Below, piece by piece: positions 14,588-26,000 of a stretch of 28,020 bases of DNA; position 1 is the stretch's first letter; every line of letters starts with the position of its first letter. A model generated the notes under the pieces. The model worked only from the letters and a program-made list of their open reading frames with translations. It was not told the DNA's origin and did not search any database. The DNA comes from Thermomucor indicae-seudaticae (Eukaryota; Mucoromycota; Mucoromycetes; Mucorales; Lichtheimiaceae): contig JSYX01000470.1 in assembly GCA_000787465.1 (NCBI GenBank), positions 1 through 28,020 on the forward strand. Reading direction: 5' to 3'. The position numbers and the translations under genes were made by a program.

Positions 14588-14931
14588 TCAAAGAATACTA
14601 TTATTTTTCGGCATTATTTGATGTATGTCGATAGGAAAAGACAAGAAAAGGAAGCATTGAAGAAAGATCAGATTATGACAATGACGTAATATAAGCTTAT
14701 CTGTTAGCTGCTAAAATCCACAGATGTTGATGGACAGAATGCAAGTGAGATTTTCTCACAGGAGCGCACATTTGGCATATAGAGCATATTCGTAAAGACA
14801 TTCGTTTATACGACACCTAAGGGAACCAAGATTGACACGGGATAGCTGATTGAAATATTTTCCAGTGATTCAGAAACGGAATGGAACGATCTTTATTTTT
14901 CTTTTCTTTTCTGCATTCTCGACTATGAGAG
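14588..14931. other. MZM1 3' flank, nothing recognised
   Basis: A/G-rich DNA follows the MZM1 stop, with a short frame encoding a Lys/Glu-rich peptide near 14638-14688 that could be a downstream exon of MZM1. I see no other structure. Confidence 0.4.
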
Positions 14932-15483
14932 CTAAGCTTCCTTCACCACATACGGCCCGTAAAAATAAGCATAATTGAAGAACATTGATATTGGAAAAGG
15001 CTTTTTACGGCGTACTGGAAAGCGGCTGAAAAGGGTGGTCGAGAGAACTTCATATTGGTCAAAGACGATGGAGATTGGAGGAGCCTGAGGGCACTCGCAA
15101 AACGTTGATAAAACATATCGATTTTGTCTCGGAAGGCCGATAGCGGACGTACGTAAGCCAAGGACCAGTCGAAACATTCCTTCCCGATATACCACAAAGA
15201 AAAATACTGCGTTCTGACAATTGCGACGCTGACAACTTTGATCGCTTGCTTGAAGATGCTGACGCAAGAGAAAGGTGACGGAAAACATGATAGAAGCAAT
15301 ATATACACTCATGCGATAGTAAACATTCTTCGGGATGACTTGCACAACAACATCAAGCAGGTGTTCCTTGACAAAGTCTCCACAGAGTGTTGTGTCGCCT
15401 GCTCCTCTAAACTTCCAGCTATACAGAGTTCCACAAACGTTAATATAGGTATCGTCTTCTATGCAGTGAGTTCTCAAGTGCAA
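14932..15483 (-). other. Unassigned region open in two minus-strand frames
   Basis: One minus frame is open for 183 codons (14932-15483) and a second for 121 codons (14943-15308). Neither starts at a good ATG. A plausible acceptor (branch-like CTCAC, then GCATAG, ending near 15465) precedes a segment with protein-like composition (TYINVCGTLYSWKFRGAG, then FVKEHLLDVVVQVIP). The two frames may be two exons of one gene joined by an intron near 15280-15310, or part of the decayed island next to it. I do not recognise any family. Confidence 0.3.
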
Positions 15484-16265
15484 GACACCTCATAAGGGCC
15501 ATATCAGCGCAGCATTACGCAAGTGCCTGATGATTTTCATTACGTTGCCGCATGTATAATTGAACCGCCTGTCTTCTGCTGTTGCTCCTCTGCCTTCCGG
15601 ACAAGCTGGTCCAGGTATACCGAGCTTTAAATCGTCTGTGGTTACATGCACAGCTCAAAGTATGTGTGCGCAGCTGATAATAACGAGGTAAGGATGACCA
15701 GCATGTGGCCATTCCGCTACTTTGGAGAAAGTGCATATATGGAGGCTACTTTAGGTAAGTAATACATACAGACTACATCTATCGCTGACGCTTACACCTA
15801 GCCGTTTTAGACATCGACGACGGTATCTATCCACGAATGCCAACCGCGATTGGTAGTAAATAGCTGGCTTACATTGTGCCGGGCAATGGGGAAGGACGGT
15901 CTGTCAGTGCCGCTGCAAGTGAGTCGTCTTCGTCTTCGAAAGTACCTATGGGGAAGTCCACATACAAACGTGTTGACAGAAACGGAAAGGGAAAAGCCGG
16001 TAAGTTCCGTATCAGAAAGACCTGGAGTTCCTATGGTAATGTGTCTAACCAACTCTGCATATGAGACCGCCTAAATATTGCAGATTTTGAAAGTAAGGGA
16101 CAACACGGTGATTGATGCATTTACGAAAGAGTTACCGGGGCGCAGATGATAGTGCGTCACCACTATTCTGCCAGTCCACACGGCTCGATGAAGCTAAAAG
16201 TAAGTGACAGCATAAATGCAGACCCTATAACGATCACAAAAGGTCGTAGCGCTTGTGCAGTGACC
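15484..16265. other. Gene-poor stretch with possible exon remnants
   Basis: Short plus-strand pieces look protein-like: MTSMWPFRYFGESAYMEATL (about 15690-15754) followed by a GTAAGT donor, and a Ser/Lys-rich frame at 15876-16061. They are followed by stops and do not join into one frame. They may be upstream exons of the broken SANT gene that follows; this is inference only. Confidence 0.3.
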
Positions 16266-16450
16266 CAGTACAGTAGCCGTGCGATATATCGACATCTGAT
16301 AAATTGGTTTTCTCGATATACCGATCGACCTCTGGATTACGCATTTCCTTTTGCCAGACGGATGTACACGTGATACAACAATATTCTCGATATCATGATC
16401 GCATTTTCCCATTACGGAAGCCATCGATATGTCCCGCGGACACTGTACTC
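16266..16450 (+). repeat. Inverted-repeat arm A
   Basis: This arm aligns with the reverse complement of 17785-17957. Matching blocks in order include CAGTA, GCGATATAT, TCTCGATATA, ATCGACCTCTG, ATTTGC-type and GATCGCAT words, and CATCGATAT. Divergence is high (roughly 65-75% identical by eye) with small indels. Both arms are rich in ATATCGAT-like short palindromes. The arms face each other across about 1.3 kb that holds the SANT pseudogene. Confidence 0.65.
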
Positions 16451-16599
16451 CGACCACGTCAGGCGGTTTACCGAATGCACCGCGTCCGCCGCACTCCACG
16501 GATCTTTTGGACAGAGCGTTGCTCGAAGTAAAAAACCGAATTACAGTCGCCTACCGTTAGTTTTAGGTGCTCGGTTCCTTGAAAAAACCTTGAAATAAA

Positions 16600-17164
16600 A
16601 GGATGTTCGAATTCAACGAGATGAAATTATAGGGGATCGACTGTATATTCCTGCCGTCGCTCTGGAACGAACGGCTCGATTGACGGCCGAAGATTTTCCT
16701 TACTTCGTGGACTAGACACCAAAAGAAGTTGCTTTTTTGAAGACGGCATCAAGAACCTCGGCCATACTTTATGTGATGTTTCAAAGCCTGTGCCCTCGAA
16801 AAAGTACAAAGATGCTGCGCATTATTTCTATAAGTGGAAGATAACAGAGCGTTACGACGCAGTATATTTGTAGCGTACTCCGATTTATAAGCCAACGAAG
16901 AAATTCAAGAAGTTTGAAGGAAGTGGTGCGGTCGTGGCACCGGACAGCTATCGGGATTTTTCGCATTATAACAATGGCGATGCAGAGGATCCAGACCCAA
17001 CAACAGTAGGCGTGAGCGCAGAGTCCAAGACCCCACAGTCTTTTGTTATAAGAACTGCGAAACTGGTGATTCCACTAGTTGGCAACAGCTACCCACCGAT
17101 GTTGACCGGAAGCGGAGGGAGTCCGGAGAGGTATTCTGCAACAAACGTGGCGAATATTGGTTGA
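16600..17164 (+). pseudogene. Broken SANT-domain gene fragment
   Basis: In one frame (from 16623) the text reads IIGDRLYIPAVALERTARLT, ..., DFPYFVD, a TAG stop (16713-16715), then TPKEVAF. A SANT domain usually begins with Trp where the TAG stands. After a six-T run (16733-16738) the sense continues one frame over: FEDGIKNLGHTLCDVSK, YKDAAHYFYKWKITERYDAVY, then a second TAG (16871-16873), then TPIYKPTKKFKKFEGSG to the stop at 17162-17164. FEDGI...FYKWK..ERY is the pattern of SANT domains in ELM2-SANT chromatin proteins such as MIER/RERE. Two nonsense codons and a one-base loss make it a pseudogene unless the sequence has errors. The intact parent gene is not in this window. Confidence 0.6.
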
Positions 17165-17329
17165 AGAATTGTGTTCTCGATAAAATGGAAAAGCAGTAAT
17201 GAAGAAGACAAAGGCAGTACGTCCTTTGAAACTCGAATACCGATGATTTTTTAAGAGAAGGATAAAAGTTTATGATTTGAAACTACCAATGAGTTGGTAC
17301 AATGCGTGTCGCTGGAAACCCAATAGCGA

Positions 17330-17436
17330 TGTTAATTCAGGAACAATGTGGCTAATTGTTTATGACTGACCAATCAATGTTTATTACCGTTGACGGGTTG
17401 TATCAATAATCGGTATGGACTGATCAATTGTTTTTC
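17330..17436 (+). repeat. Dispersed repeat, copy 2
   Basis: This copy matches bases 1-108 in the same orientation; the shared words are listed there. It lies between the SANT pseudogene and inverted-repeat arm B, so the arms enclose it. No open frame spans it. Confidence 0.7.
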
Positions 17437-17784
17437 GTTTCCGTTATTTATTGTCTTGAGGCGTTAAAAATTTAGGCGGAGGCCAAGGAACTTTTTCCAG
17501 GAGACGTCTCCTAGTACATGCATGCTAACCTAACCAGGCAATATCTATAACAAAGGTTCAGCAAGACGACATTTAAGGCATATTCGAGAGCTTGCTAGTG
17601 TCTGTCTCCAGCAGAAAACATTCAAAGTATGCAGTCCCGTTCGAAGTGGTCAGACGGTTGTTTGACTGATGATGACTCCAAAGAACATCCGAAACTGGTT
17701 ATTCTACCAGACTTTTCCTAAGCAGATGCTAAATCTAATATCACTTACAGAGCAAGAACCCCAAGAGCGGTTAAAAGGACACAT
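17437..17784. other. Non-coding filler in decayed island
   Basis: No frame longer than about 50 codons and no recognisable domain. Homology with the bases that follow repeat copy 1 is at best weak. Confidence 0.45.
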
Positions 17785-17957
17785 ATTGTTACCGTGCCCT
17801 CGCAATATATCGATAAGATCAGTGACGGAAGTAATGCGATAGATATATCAAGTATGCATACGCTTGGCGAAAGCAAATCCATGGTTCAGAGGTCGATTGA
17901 TATATCGAGAATATCAATTTACCAAGTATAAATATATCGCGCGGGTACTGTATATAC
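17785..17957 (-). repeat. Inverted-repeat arm B
   Basis: This is the partner of arm A in opposite orientation. It includes an 8-bp perfect hairpin: ATTGATAT at 17896-17903 and ATATCAAT at 17911-17918 around a 7-base loop. In translation the two arms give related strings (FSIYQSTSEPW here, FSIYRSTSGLR in arm A), so they may derive from once-coding DNA. Confidence 0.65.
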
Positions 17958-18489
17958 TTCAGTGACCTTGGAAGACACCCGTCTTGTTTGCTTTTGGCAT
18001 GTTGCAATTTTGGTTTGCCATAAAAATTAAAGAAAAGAGTACCGCCCCTTGCGTAGAGACTTCGAGTTTGTGGACAACAAAATTGGCGACCAGCATATAT
18101 TATCAAGTAATGAGAAACAATCGGTGGTTGAGAAAGCGTCTTCATGTTTGCTTCCAGTTAGTCATGTCGGTGATGTAAGATATCAAGCAAAGGAAACTAC
18201 AACACGTGAGATACAATGAGCTTGGGCATTCGTTTCGAGCGATCCTTTGGCAGCGGTAGCAACATAGTTGGTGGCGAATTATTCCGAAAGGATGCGCATA
18301 ATATTTCTACAGCCCAACTGTATTGCTATAAAGGCCTTCCGTATTACTTAAGCTTTTGTTCAAAGCGAGATGGGCAGCTCCTTCTACAATTATGACTGTC
18401 TCTTTTTTTTTCAAGCATGAGAGCATCTGAGTCTAGGATTACGCGTCCCGTCTTTTTCACTTTGAGCTCTTTATTTATGACCATTATCA
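17958..18489. other. Upstream region of MSH4
   Basis: No gene is supported. A T-rich run (T9 near 18402-18410) lies about 80 bp before the MSH4 start. An ATG at 18477 is out of frame with MSH4 and could act as a short upstream ORF if transcribed. Confidence 0.45.
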
Positions 18490-21400
18490 ATGCACGAAAA
18501 ACCGTCATCCAAGACTTCTGCATCCTTTAATATGCCACATAACCAGAATACTACTGATATGAAAGGCGTCGCTGCTGCAAGCGTCCTATCTACAACGAGC
18601 CGTTTGCTAGATTTGGAAACTGATATTGCGTCAGCACCCAACGATTCTGGCAGCGTAAAGTTTCTGTTGGAGACACCACAACGTCAACCAGAATATAATG
18701 AGGTATCTTCCAAACTCGCAAGACAGAAATGTAGTGCTACAGTCTCAATAAGACCATCGAAGGTGTCTGCTGAAAGCGTAAAGAGCATACAGACTTTCTC
18801 CAGGACAAGGGAATATCAAGCAGTGACCTCCGACACTGCAGCTACTACCCGACAACTTTCTCTGTCACAGTCTCTCCCAACCGAATCGAGGAATAAAAAT
18901 ACAAACCCGCTTTTGACAAAAAGAGTGCGTGCTTCAACCTCGGCAGATTTCGGCGGACCGTCAAATGTTGTCAGAAAAAGAGTATCCAAAGCTGCTGCTG
19001 CTGCTGCTGCTGCTGCTAGCTCGATTACCGATACTCGACCGGAGAAGCATATGATTCCAGAAGATTCTGCAAAACTACACGGTAGTAGCAATGCACGAAT
19101 GACCTTTAGCGCACGTCCTGATACCGCAGCGAACACACGAGATCAGCGCATCATGGCCCTTGCCGAAGGGCGCGGTGTTGCGGCAGAAGTCGGTATATGT
19201 CTGGTGCATCTTAACACAGGAGAATGCGCACTTTCGCAGGCAAGTCTTAATGAATTAATACGTGAACCAGGAACTCCCAAGGATTTATTCAATTGCATAA
19301 ACTAGGTCTCTGATTCCCAATCTTACGCCCGTACATTACACAAGATACATTTAAACGACCCACAGAAAGCAAGTATCTGGCTCATGGTAATACAGAAAGT
19401 AGACAATTAGTAAACATATTTCACTGTAGATACTCGTCGCGAGTACAGCATTAGAGGCGCCCGCAAATCAACTACACAAGCTCATTTCTCACCATTTCCG
19501 TGGTTTACCGACAATCGCCATTCCTCGTCGATATTTTAATGACGAAAACGGTAAAGGTTGGACTTGTGAGCCTTTCCTCAATGAAATCACTGGAAAAAGC
19601 GTTCTTCGTACAGGGTTAAAAGTTATTCAGGACTATGGGTTGCACGATAACTCTGTGGCTTTGCTTCCTGGTCTCTCAACAAAGCAAGTTTTGCTATTTC
19701 TATCGTCAAATGAAGCATTTTTCACTAGTAAATACTAAACCAATTTGTTATAGGTATTATTGCTTAGCAGCAGTGGCAGCCGCCTTTCAGTAAGTCGCAG
19801 ACATTGTTTTCTACTGTAAACACAGGATCCGAGAGAAGTCACCGTTATAGGTATATATCTGAGAGAGACGGAATGATGTTTTGTGACCATACCGTCAAAT
19901 TTTCGTATCAAGGAGCAGAAGGTGAGACAGTCATACGCATGCAACTAGATTTGTTGCTAACTTCAACCACGTAAAATCCTAATCCGAATAGGGACGATGC
20001 TCATCGGTAAGTCGTTTACCCATATTCGCTGCAATTCCAGAGAAGTTTCACGTACCATTGCGTGCCGGGTGCCGCGCTACTTTAGACATATTAACGGCCA
20101 AAAATCTGGAGCTTGTCACAGGCATAGCAGATCCGTCAATCAAGAATACGCTTTTTGGCGTGCTGGATCACACGATCACGCCTATGGGTGGTCGATTGCT
20201 TCGGACAAATATATTGCAACCTAGTTCAAGCCTTCAGGTTATTGAGCAAAGATTAGATGCTGTGCAAGAGATCATAGAAAGCGATTCCCTCCTGTTCAAT
20301 TCACAGACAGCTTTGAAACCAATGGCTGACCTGGACCATATCATCTCCAATATCACTCGTGTACCAGCCAGGAACAACGATATACATTACGTGGAGTCGA
20401 AGATAAACCATGTCATTTGCCTCAAGATTCTCCTTGAAGCTGTGAAAGGCTTAGTCCACAACCTGAGCCCATGCACTAGTACGCTACTGGCTTCTATTCA
20501 CGAGGTAAGCTTTTACAAGCGTTTTGAAACATTATTGTTTCTTTTGACGCCATCCTGTTTCCAGATTCTGTCTGATCCGTTACTCGGTAAGCAATCAGCT
20601 ACCAGAAACTGGAACTTCATGTTTACCAGAGAGTTCGGCATTTTAGACGAATTTTATCACAGAATCAATGAGACTTTGCATGACGATGTGGGCATCCAGA
20701 AAACCAGTCTAGCACTTAGGCACCAGCGGTGCTATGCCGTGAGGGTAACTACAGTCGGAAACTTCTAGACATAAGTATAACTTACATTAGCATTTATAGG
20801 CGGGAGTAAACGGCTTGCTGGATGTCGGTAGGTGCACAGCAGACACTTGGATAGAAAGAAAATATCTCATTTTTCTCTTGGGTCAGCACGACAGACATAT
20901 AAAGAGACGGTTCAAGATATATACGAAATGGCTACTGGATATTGCGGTATCTATACTTTAATGCATGTGTTTATCCAAATTCACCAGCGCACTAACCGGT
21001 AATACAGAGACAACTTCGCTAAATATCAAGTTGCAGTTTAGTCCTAGCAAAGGCTTCTATCTAACATTACCAGCGGATGAAATCAAGGGCACACAAGCTT
21101 CACTACCAGATATATTCACTAACGTGGTGAAGAAGAAAAAACATTACTGCTTTGTAACTCTTGAATTGGTGAGCTTGATCGAAGCGGTGACAAATGGTAT
21201 AGTATTATCTCACATCATCGAACCTGAAAAACAAAAGCTTCAATACAACAGCCGTATGGAGGAGTCACTCGCCGAAGTCTACCTCATGTCCGACCGGTAA
21301 GCCGTTTTGATAAAACAGATGCAATTGCAAAACGTACTAATTATAGCCGATGCGAATATAAGCGCTGTCACTGAGTTGCTAAACTACTTCAGAAACCATA

Positions 21401-22914
21401 TCAGTATACTCTACAAGGTTTCCGAAGCCTTGGCGATGCTTGATATGCTACTTTCCTTTGCTCAGAGTTGTGGAATTTCAGACTATGGTAAGCATTCAGT
21501 ATATAGGGCAATCAACACCAAACATGAAAATGTGACTTCTCTCTCGTAGTGAGACCAGAATTTACGGGGACTCTAGCAATCGAAGGAGGGCGTCACCCTA
21601 TAATGGACGTGGCTTTCAAGGACCCAGTGATACCCAATGACACATTTGCATCGCTCTCTAGCAGCTTCCAGATAATTACGGGACCCAATATGAGTGGAAA
21701 ATCCACCTACATTAAGCAAGTAGCATTGCTAGTTATCATGGCTCAAATTGGATCGTTTATACCGGCAAAGTACGCCTCCGTTCGGTTGTGTAGCCAGGTA
21801 AAACAAAAAAAGCTCTTTCAGGCTTTGGTAGTCTCAGCATTGGAGCACCTAATTATATCCTCGCTTCAAGATTCTCTCTCGTCTCACAAATGATAATCAT
21901 GTTGACTTGAATACCTCTTCCTTCATGGCAGAAATGCGAGAAGCAGCGTACATTATACAGAACGTGACAGATAGTAGCCTTGTCATTATCGATGAACTCG
22001 GCCGTGGTACGTCTCTCTCCTTCGGTTTTTTCCATTCAGCTATACTTGAATAGAAGTAGTCTAAAACAAAGACGCCAGGAACCGCACCGTATGATGCCAT
22101 TGGCATCACTACAGCCATTTGTGAGGTGCTTGTCAGTACAAAGGTATATCCCTATTGCTATCGATGTCCACAGGAAATAGATGATGAGACACAGAGACTT
22201 ACATAGGCCTATTGTTTTTTCGCCACTCATATCCATCAACTTACACAAACGCTAAAAGCATATCCCAACGTGGTAAATTTCCATCTTCGAGTAGACATTG
22301 TGAGTTCTCTATTCTTTCTTCCGTGGTGGGTATTTCTATCGGTCCATGCTAAGACGGTTTCTGTTTAGATGCGCAATGAAAACAACCGCTGCACTTTACG
22401 TTATTTGTACGATTTGAGAGAAGGTTGCACATCAAGAGACGAGCACTATGGTATGTGGCAGGTTGTTTATACACGCTGTCATGAAACACGCTAAATGGAA
22501 TTTTCCACGCCCAAAAAGGGATAAGAACCGCACAGCTTATGGGATATAACCCAGATATCATTCGCTGCGCTATTGCTGTCAAACAGAAGGTTAGCTAACA
22601 TTGCAAGAGATGCATGATTCTGTTGAACTAACGACTTTTGAATATCAGCTTCGCGAAGATCAAGATACCACGGACCAAACGTCGTCCAGCTTAATGGTAT
22701 CATCTGCGGAAACAATCATGTGGCGACGCCGAAAGATTCTTCTTTGGGTAACGTGTTGATATCTACGTTTTCCTATCCTGAAATCATCTAATTAATAACG
22801 ATACAGTTTGCAGAGAAGATGATCCAAATTCAGGACATTCCTGACGAAGCGTTGCTGGCTCAATTACAAGAATTGAAGGCTATTTTATCGCGACAGATCT
22901 CGGACTGTACTTGA
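18490..22914 (+). CDS. MSH4: MutS homolog 4, meiotic crossover protein
   Basis: A many-exon gene (about 18-20 introns) of roughly 850-900 aa; human MSH4 has 936, yeast 878. The first 210 residues or so are Ser/Thr-rich with a nine-Ala run. The conserved core starts at [16 protein letters not shown]. Then come the MutS connector and lever domains ([35 protein letters not shown]), the clamp, [20 protein letters not shown] and the ATPase: Walker [10 protein letters not shown] (about 21684-21710), [15 protein letters not shown], Walker [21 protein letters not shown] and FFATHIHQL. Like other MSH4s it lacks the mismatch-binding N-terminal domain. With MSH5 it stabilises Holliday-junction intermediates in meiosis. 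Two introns use GC donors (19240 and 19369). The splices near 19705-19753, 20586-20632 and 20947-21010 are uncertain. No disabling change is required. Confidence 0.92.
18991..19017 (+). repeat. (GCT)9 tract in MSH4 exon 1
   Basis: Nine uninterrupted GCT units encode nine alanines in the variable N-terminal region, followed by AGC (Ser). It is outside the conserved MutS core. Confidence 0.95.
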
Positions 22915-23039
22915 GCATATCTTGTTTAGCATATTCGAACGTAGGCATTAGGTACAAGAATCGATTCTGACAGCATGCAGGAAGACACAATACATATATT
23001 GAGGAACGAATGACTACCTAAGAAGAAAAAACATGTATG
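22915..23039. other. Shared 3' spacer between MSH4 and MTR4
   Basis: Only 125 bp separate the two stop codons of these tail-to-tail genes, so the 3' UTRs must be short or overlap. I see no clear AATAAA in either direction. Confidence 0.5.
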
Positions 23040-26000
23040 TTACAAGTAAAGCGATGCAGCGAATATGATGTCTCGATGAAGCTTGCTGATGCCTATAACG
23101 GTCGAAGGTAAAAATATATCTACTGTCAGCGTATCGATTTGCCCCCAAAAGATATGAAAAGCTTACCTTCAGAGAACTTGTTCTCTAATTCCGAGTTACC
23201 AATACTCTTGGCCGCAGCGCACATTTGCCTTAACAGCTCCTCCAAACGCCGGAAAACACGAATCAAAGAGCCTTCATAAACCTCGGTCATCTTGCAGATG
23301 TTCCGGAACTTGGCCCCCTTGCACCAAGCATAGACCACATCCATCAATTCGGGCTTGAATTTCTTGACATATTCTTCCTCGTCTATGTTCATTTTACACT
23401 CCTTTGCCACCTTGGCAATCCTACGGGCGGTTTCCTGCATCAAACGCAAAGGCCCTGCCAGTTCCTCTTGTAGTTTGGCTGGCTTCTCCACCTGCCAGTC
23501 AAAGAAAGACTTTAGCTTTATCCACACAAAAACAGAGCTCCATACATACCCTTTCGTCAAATACGAAACAGCTCAAAAGAGCTACAGACTGTTCAACCGT
23601 CAAGTCATTGAAGACATTCTGGAATATCATTTCTGTAAGCAAAAGTTCATCGCCTGTGCTGATCTCGCAGGCGACACGTCCTTTCATTTCAACAACGTCT
23701 GCCGCAGTCGTGAACCCAAGTCTTCAATCGGTCCATAAGTAAAGGGCACACCACACGTGATACTATACAAAAACACTTACCTGCGCAATACACGCTTTCT
23801 GCATTTCAGCTCATCCAGTTGCACGATTGATTGAGCTTCCGTGATCTTGCGCCTTAAAGCTTTGGCCTTGCTTGCAAGTTCTATCTTCCGGCAATAAGCA
23901 TCATACAGGTCGGGTAACTCGGGCGATTTGCTTAATGGATGCGACAAAAGCGTCTTCTCCAGAGTTACGATTTTCTGCCGCGAATCCGGTTAGAGACCAC
24001 CTTTTCCGAAATGATAAGAGAATATCCAAATACCTCAATCAATTTCTTGAATTCAGGACTTTTGATGTTCATGTTTTCGATCGGGTCAAGCAGTGGTATA
24101 CCACCTGGGAATTTTTTCTTTACTTGGCGAATGGACATATATAGAGTGCGTCGAGCATCACTGCTTTTCAGCTCTCGCGGTAAAACAATCCGGATATGGC
24201 TAATTCCATACAACGTTGAGAGATCTACAGGTACAGCCTATGCAAGTAGCAAAGAAGCATTAGTATGCACGTACAAATACCACGGGAAGGCCCTGCTTAC
24301 CATAAAAGTCCCCTCGTCAGGAATACCTGGCTTGATGCCGACACTGTTTCCATCTGCGTCCTTTGACAGAACACTGTCCTTAGAGCAGTACAGCATCACA
24401 TCAAGCTTATATTCGAAATCACTTGAGGTCGGATCGTCTTTGCTTTCCTTTGTCTTTCGCTTATGGAAATTGAGCAAAACGCCCCAGTCAAAGTCCATTC
24501 CGTTCAGTTTGATGTGAACCAAGCGACCCGGTTGCATAAAGGGTAAGCAATATCGCGGACTGGAGATGACTGCACGAACATCCTCCGAATATGTATCAAT
24601 CTGTTTACGGATTTCGTAGTAACTCTGAACGTCCTCTTCCATAGGAATTTGGATGGCTTCCTTTTCCTTTTCGATTTGAGCAAGTTCTATAAAAGGTTCG
24701 CTGAGAAAACATCTGGCTCGAAAATTCCACATTTATGCGTATACCTTGCTCATAGTGAGGAATATTAGCGTCATTCTGGAAGGTATAGAAACATCGTTCA
24801 AGCATATATTCTGGGCTGATGCCTTCCACACGTAGCAAGTTGAGGATCATATTGTAGCTCAAATGGAACGCAGAATTCATTCGATCTGATTCGCCCTAAC
24901 GAAAGAGATTAGTCACAGATGCTGTTCCCTAAAGTTGGACATGCTTTATACATACCTTAACCATACCCTTCGCTACCGCTGGTTCCATCTTCTCATCAAT
25001 CATCATGATTACAACGCCACGTTCATCTAGACCTCTTCTACCAGCGCGACCGGACATTTGGATATATTCACCCGAGGAGATCCAGCGAGTGGATTTGCCG
25101 TCAAATTTCCGCACACTGGTAAAGATGACAGTCTTTGCAGGCATATTCAAACCAATTGAGAAGGTCTCAGTGGCAAAGAGTACTTTCAAGAGCCCTTCCT
25201 GGAAAAGAACCTCTATCGTTTCCTTCATAATTGGTAGCAAACCACCATGGTGAACGCCTATTCCACGACGCAAAAGCGGTAATAATTGAGTGATTTGATC
25301 GAGCTGACGATCATCTTCATTGAGGGAAGCAATTGCGTTGTTAAAGACTTGATTCACCATATCCCGTTCCTGATCTATCATAGGATATCAGTATTGAATT
25401 CCTTGTAGCTTATACATTAAACTTTTCCCTACCATCATTGAAATCGAGCCTACTCATCTGTAACGCGTTGGCTTCGCACTCTCGCTTGGAAAAGCTGAAC
25501 ACGATAACAGGATGGTAGTTCTTCAGCATGACCATTTTGATAATGCGATAAATATCCGGGACACCATCATCTCCCATTGACGATTTCCCTTTCGAGTCTC
25601 TTCCTTTCTTGCTCTTTTTTTGACCTGGCCGGCCGTCCTGAAGGGACGCAATCGCTCGCTGGAAGTTCTCTTCTTTGAAACGACTTTTTTCGTCGACGAC
25701 CAAGTGAATACCATCAGCTCCAGCCGGAAACAGGTAGTGTTGAAGCGGCGTGGGACGGAAATCTGTATAGACAACGTGGCAAGGCTGCTCATGTATTTTA
25801 CAAATCCATTCTGCAAACTCCATAGCGTTCGGGATAGTAGCTGACAGGAAGACATAGCGCACAGCGTGTGGTAATAAAATGATGGATTCCTCCCAAACAA
25901 CACCTCTTTCTGTACTATAACAGTTAAACCAAAAGCCATACGTTGGCAAAATAAATCGAGCGTACCCGTGTCTCTCATGTAGTGAATTTCGTCAAAGATT

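Noticed and set aside
16866..16873. Explaining the second TAG of the SANT fragment by an intron
   Set aside because: The only GT...AG pair around it spans 12 bases, too short to be spliced.
22010..22096. Apparent frameshift in MSH4 after the Walker B motif
   Set aside because: Using the acceptor GACGCCAG (ending 22078) instead of the earlier AAAG restores [13 protein letters not shown] exactly, so there is no lesion.
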